Source: Candidatus Omnitrophota bacterium (GTDB taxonomy: Bacteria > Omnitrophota > Gorgyraeia > B26-G9). Taken from it: a stretch of 18,645 bases of DNA. This document shows positions 14,912 through 18,645 of this stretch, piece after piece. The translations under genes were made by a program, and so were the position numbers. A model generated the notes under the pieces. That model was given only the letters and a program-made list of their open reading frames with translations. It did not search any database and was not told the DNA's origin. How positions within the stretch are numbered: position 1 is the first letter of the stretch; the number at the start of each line of letters is the position of its first letter. Where the stretch lies: positions 1 through 18,645 of the forward strand of contig JAGLQQ010000101.1 in NCBI GenBank assembly GCA_023136735.1, read 5' to 3'.

Positions 14912-16095
14912 TGACTGTTATCCCGGACAAAAATGGATACTTTGGAAATTTCGGCGGCAGATATGTACCGGAAACCCTGATGAGCGCGCTTAAAAGTTTA
15001 GAGGCCGTTTATAGCGAATCTCAAAAAAGCGCGCGGTTCAATAAAACATTGAACTATTATTTAAAGGAATTTGCCGGCAGAGTTACTCCTTTGTACTTTG
15101 CCTCCAGATTAAGTAAATATCTGGGAATAAAAGTTTATCTTAAAAGAGAGGACCTTCTGCATACGGGTGCTCATAAAATAAACAATACTCTTGCTCAGGC
15201 CTTGTTATGCCTTAGGATGAAAAAAAAACGAGTAATTGCTGAAACTGGAGCAGGGCAGCATGGAGTTGCCACCGCGGTTGTCGCGGCGCAGTTTGGACTA
15301 GACTGCGAGATATTTATGGGAGAAGAAGACATCGCCAGACAATCACTGAATGTTTTCAGAATGCGGCTTTTAGGCGCGAAAGTAACCGGAGTCAGCTCCG
15401 GAAGCAAAACTCTTAAAGACGCGACTAATGAAGCAATGCGGGATTGGGTGTGCACCGTAAAGAACACTCATTACATTATCGGCTCTGTGGTAGGACCTCA
15501 TCCATATCCTTTGATGGTCAGAAATTTTCAATCTGTAATAGGCCAAGAGGCCAGAAAGCAAATATTGCGAACTGAAAATCGACTTCCTGATTATTTAGTA
15601 GCCTGCGTTGGAGGCGGCAGTAATGCTATCGGACTCTTTCATCCTTTTTATAATGATAAAAAAGTCAAATTTATCGGCGTAGAGGCTGCCGGATACGGAA
15701 TCAATACTCATAAACACGCGGCAACACTCATCAAAGGAAGCCCCGGTGTTTTGCACGGCAGTAAAAGCTATCTGCTTCAAACTAATGACGGTCAGATAGA
15801 AATCGCGCATTCAATATCAGCCGGACTTGATTATCCGGGGATCGGGCCTGAACATTCTTTTTACAAAAAAACAAAAAGAGCAAAATATGTTTCTGTCAAA
15901 GACGGGGAAGCTGTTGATGGATTAAAACTGCTAAGTGTTACCGAAGGTATAATTCCGGCGCTTGAAACCGCCCATGCTATTGCTTATTTGAAGAAGGCTG
16001 CAAAAAAAATGAAAAAAAACTCGCTGGTTGTATTGTGCTTATCCGGCCGCGGAGATAAAGATATGACAATTATTTCGGAGCTTTTAAAAAAATGA
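14911..16095 (+). CDS. trpB: Tryptophan synthase beta subunit
   Basis: PLP enzyme that joins indole and serine to give tryptophan. The 394-residue protein has the PLP lysine K89 in HTGAHKINN, the catalytic glutamate E111 in ETGAGQHG, the phosphate-binding GGGSN at about 234-238, and S378 near the C terminus (LSGRGDKD) that contacts the pyridine nitrogen. The N-terminal GYFGNFGGRYVPETLM is the classic TrpB1 signature rather than TrpB2. It overlaps the SPOR gene by one base upstream and trpA by four bases downstream (ATGA). Confidence 0.98.
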   Translation: MTVIPDKNGYFGNFGGRYVPETLMSALKSLEAVYSESQKSARFNKTLNYYLKEFAGRVTPLYFASRLSKYLGIKVYLKREDLLHTGAHKINNTLAQALLCLRMKKKRVIAETGAGQHGVATAVVAAQFGLDCEIFMGEEDIARQSLNVFRMRLLGAKVTGVSSGSKTLKDATNEAMRDWVCTVKNTHYIIGSVVGPHPYPLMVRNFQSVIGQEARKQILRTENRLPDYLVACVGGGSNAIGLFHPFYNDKKVKFIGVEAAGYGINTHKHAATLIKGSPGVLHGSKSYLLQTNDGQIEIAHSISAGLDYPGIGPEHSFYKKTKRAKYVSVKDGEAVDGLKLLSVTEGIIPALETAHAIAYLKKAAKKMKKNSLVVLCLSGRGDKDMTIISELLKK

Positions 16096-16886
16096 TTGAG
16101 AATAGAATTACTAAGAAAAATACTCAACTATTAAGAGACAAAAAGAAAGCATTTGTCGCTTACCTCAGTGCTGGTTTTCCTGATTTTGATTCTACCTATG
16201 AATTGGTAGACATGCTAATTCACAATAAGGTCGATTTTATTGAACTTGGCATGCCTTTTTCTGACCCAGTCGCGGACGGACCCATAATCCAGCAGTCTTC
16301 CGCGAAAGCTTTGCAAAAAGGCATGAATATGATTAAGTATTTAAAGCTAATTAAAATGATTAGAATGAAGTTCGATGTTCCTTTGATCATGATGAGTTAC
16401 TATAATCCGATTTTTAAATACGGAATAGAAAAATTCGCAAGGAATGCCGCAATTGCCGGACTTGATGGAGTAATTGTCCCTGATTTACCTCCTGAAGAAT
16501 CAGCAGCTCTTAACAAAGCGCTTAGTAGAAAGTCAATTTCTCAAATATTTTTAATTTCACCGTTAACCAGTCCCGAAAGAATTAAGAAAATATCAAAAAT
16601 TTCCAGCGGCTTTATTTACTACGTAAGCTTAGCCGGAGTCACCGGAACACGTAATACGCTAGGTAAGAATTTGTCAAAGCAGGTGGGTAGAATCAAAAAA
16701 GCGACAAAAACACCTGTTTTTGTCGGTTTTGGGGTTTCAAAACCAGAACATGTTAAGAAAGTCAACAAAGTAGCTGATGGAGTTATTGTCGGCAGCGCGA
16801 TTATTAAAATTATAAATAAAAGCATTAACAAACAGCAGCTAAAAATAGAAATCAGTCGGTTTATGCGTTTGATGCAAAATAACTGA
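16092..16886 (+). CDS. trpA: Tryptophan synthase alpha subunit
   Basis: Cleaves indole-3-glycerol phosphate to indole, which is channelled to TrpB. The 264-residue barrel has the catalytic E51 and D62 in ELGMPFSDPVADGPIIQ, the mobile-loop region GFIYYVSLAGVTGTR and the phosphate-binding GFGVSKPEHV and GVIVGSAII segments. Length is normal. The start is coupled to trpB through an ATGA overlap. It ends the trp gene set; the next gene follows after 22 bases without a visible terminator. Confidence 0.97.
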   Translation: MIENRITKKNTQLLRDKKKAFVAYLSAGFPDFDSTYELVDMLIHNKVDFIELGMPFSDPVADGPIIQQSSAKALQKGMNMIKYLKLIKMIRMKFDVPLIMMSYYNPIFKYGIEKFARNAAIAGLDGVIVPDLPPEESAALNKALSRKSISQIFLISPLTSPERIKKISKISSGFIYYVSLAGVTGTRNTLGKNLSKQVGRIKKATKTPVFVGFGVSKPEHVKKVNKVADGVIVGSAIIKIINKSINKQQLKIEISRFMRLMQNN

Positions 16887-16908
16887 TATTATTAAAGGAG
16901 CACTAATA

Positions 16909-18615
16909 ATGGATAGCAATCCAAAACTGGGTGAATTACTGGTGCTAAAAAAGATCATTACTCAGGAGCAACTCAACAGCGCGATTATTAGGCAAAAAAA
17001 AACTAATCTGAGGATAGGGGAAGAGCTTATCCGCAGCGGAATTGTCAGCGAGGAAAATATTATTTCTACTCTCGCTGAATTAATGGATATTCCCTTTATA
17101 AGAATACGCGCAACTACCGTAGACCAGGAAGTTATCAACAAAGTCCCGGCACGGTTTGTTACACATTACAACTTTTTCCCATTAAGAGATGAGGGTGATA
17201 GCCTGCGCATTGCCGTGAGCGATCCTCTTGATCTTTACTCACTTGATGAAATAAAACTTATGCTTAAGCAGCCAATTAAAATATCTCTCGCGACCTCTCT
17301 TGAAATAAATGAAGCAATCAAGAGATATTACGGCGTAGGGGCTAAAACAATGGCCCAAATGGTTGATGATACACCTCAAATGCAAATTCTTTCAAAAATA
17401 AATGATGATTCTCAAACTCAGCTTGAATCGGCATCTGAAGACCCTTCAGTAATTAAATTTCTTGATCAGGTAATTCAGCAGGCAGTAAGAGAAAGAGCTA
17501 CTGACATACATATTGAACCTTTCGAATACAACCTCAGAGTACGTTACCGTATTGATGGATTGCTTTATGATGTGCCGGTACCAGCGGCTATTCACCATTT
17601 CCAGTCATCGATAATTGTACGCATGAAAATAATGGCAGAGCTTGACATTGCGGAGAAGCGATTACCTCAGGACGGAAGAATACAAATTAAAATAGATAAT
17701 GAGGATTTTGACTTTCGAGTTTCCATCCTGCCTACAGCTTTCGGCGAAAGCATTGAAATCAGAATATTGTCCAGAAAGCAAATATTTTTAACTCTATCTG
17801 AACTGGGACTGGATTCTAAAGGAATGGATATTCTAAATACTATGATCAAAATCCCTCACGGCATAATTCTTGTTACCGGGCCTACCGGAAGCGGAAAAAC
17901 AACGACACTTTATTCATGCTTAAACAAAATTAATGCTATGGAAAGAAAGATTATCACCATTGAGGATCCAATCGAGTATAAACTACACGGTATCATACAA
18001 ATTCAGGTGCATCCAAAAATTAATTTATCTTTTGCCAACGGGTTACGTTCTTTGCTCCGTCATGACCCGGACATCATGATGGTCGGAGAAATCAGAGACC
18101 TTGAAACAGCTGAACTTTCCATCAGAACGGCTTTAACAGGTCATCTTGTTTTCAGCACACTACACACAAATGATGCTCCAGGCGCGATTGCCAGATTACT
18201 TGATATGGGCATTGAACCTTACCTTGTGGCCAGTGCTTTAAACTGCGTTATCGCTCAGCGTTTAGTTCGAGTTATTTGTCCAGCATGCAAGCAATCTTAC
18301 AAAGGCCACGAAGATTTACTTGAAGAATTCGGCATACACCGAAACAAATTGCAGGGAAAAGATTTATACAAAGGCGTGGGTTGCGAAAACTGTAAGTTTA
18401 CGGGATACCTGGGAAGAACAGCTATATTTGAAATACTAAAAATTGATGACATGGTTAAGGAAATGATCCTTAATCACAGCCACTCCAACATTATTAAACA
18501 AAAAGCAATAGCTCAAGGCATGAAAACACTGCGCTTAAGCGGTTGGGAAAAAGTAGTTAGCGGAATAACTACGCCTGAAGAAGTAATGAGAGTAACACAG
18601 CAAGACACTGAATAG
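16909..18615 (+). CDS. gspE: GspE/PilB-family secretion or pilus assembly ATPase
   Basis: Hexameric cytoplasmic ATPase that powers type II secretion or type IV pilus assembly. In 568 residues: an MshEN-type N-terminal domain (about 5-140), the N2 domain with ATDIHIEP, Walker A GPTGSGKT (324-331), the Asp box ITIEDPIEY (349-357), Walker B DIMMVGEIRD (388-397) and the His box GHLVFSTLHTND (411-422). A zinc-binding cysteine tetrad C457, C460, C492, C495 identifies the GspE/PilB branch rather than retraction ATPases. GspE and PilB cannot be separated without the neighbouring secretin, pilin or pilC genes, which lie beyond the window. AAAGGAG (16894-16900) is eight bases before the ATG. The complete gene ends 30 bases before the window edge. 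Confidence 0.93.
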   Translation: MDSNPKLGELLVLKKIITQEQLNSAIIRQKKTNLRIGEELIRSGIVSEENIISTLAELMDIPFIRIRATTVDQEVINKVPARFVTHYNFFPLRDEGDSLRIAVSDPLDLYSLDEIKLMLKQPIKISLATSLEINEAIKRYYGVGAKTMAQMVDDTPQMQILSKINDDSQTQLESASEDPSVIKFLDQVIQQAVRERATDIHIEPFEYNLRVRYRIDGLLYDVPVPAAIHHFQSSIIVRMKIMAELDIAEKRLPQDGRIQIKIDNEDFDFRVSILPTAFGESIEIRILSRKQIFLTLSELGLDSKGMDILNTMIKIPHGIILVTGPTGSGKTTTLYSCLNKINAMERKIITIEDPIEYKLHGIIQIQVHPKINLSFANGLRSLLRHDPDIMMVGEIRDLETAELSIRTALTGHLVFSTLHTNDAPGAIARLLDMGIEPYLVASALNCVIAQRLVRVICPACKQSYKGHEDLLEEFGIHRNKLQGKDLYKGVGCENCKFTGYLGRTAIFEILKIDDMVKEMILNHSHSNIIKQKAIAQGMKTLRLSGWEKVVSGITTPEEVMRVTQQDTE

Positions 18616-18621
18616 AACCTC

Positions 18622-18645
18622 AAGTTAAAAGTAAAAAGTTAAAAG
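18622..18645. repeat. short direct repeat at window edge
   Basis: AAGTTAAAAG occurs at 18622-18631 and again at 18636-18645, a 14-base period, immediately after the gspE stop. It may be the start of a longer tandem array cut by the window edge, or simple low-complexity intergenic DNA. No hairpin terminator is visible. Confidence 0.5.

Overview
The window is an AT-rich stretch of bacterial chromosome. Every gene I can support lies on the plus strand, and they are packed end to end from about position 85 to 18615. No intergenic stretch exceeds about 175 bases, and I see no rRNA, tRNA, CRISPR array, insertion sequence or phage gene. The gene set (periplasmic HtrA-type protease with a signal peptide, SPOR-domain envelope protein, GspE/PilB secretion ATPase) suggests a Gram-negative-type cell envelope. 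The overall look fits an uncultured lineage such as Omnitrophota or Elusimicrobiota, but this is an impression and not a demonstrated assignment.

Region 1 (85-6396) is a genome-maintenance and translation block: a DUF1844 protein, recA with a near-consensus sigma70 promoter, an HtrA/Deg serine protease, recX and alaS. recA-recX-alaS is a familiar bacterial neighbourhood; here htrA sits inside it.

Region 2 (6413-9377) is a partial histidine cluster, hisD-hisB-hisA-hisI. The genes hisG, hisE, hisH, hisF and hisC are not in the window. HisD and HisB keep their metal-binding and catalytic residues but carry internal shortenings and family-motif substitutions.

Region 3 (9378-9522) is a 145-base leader before trpE. 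It holds a perfect 7+7 palindrome and a possible 20-codon ORF that contains no Trp codon.

Region 4 (9523-16886) is a complete tryptophan pathway from chorismate, trpE-G-D-C-F-B-A. Most neighbours overlap (4, 4, 17, 14 and 4 bases), which points to translational coupling. One foreign member is inserted between trpF and trpB: a membrane protein with a C-terminal SPOR (peptidoglycan-binding) domain that overlaps trpB by one base. It is the most unusual element of the window.

Region 5 (16909-18615) is a GspE/PilB-type assembly ATPase 22 bases after trpA. The window ends in a short AAGTTAAAAG direct repeat.

Nothing here is clearly a new molecular system. The points best worth following are the SPOR protein inside the trp operon with its duplicated cytoplasmic motif, the trp leader, and the compact HisB and HisD.
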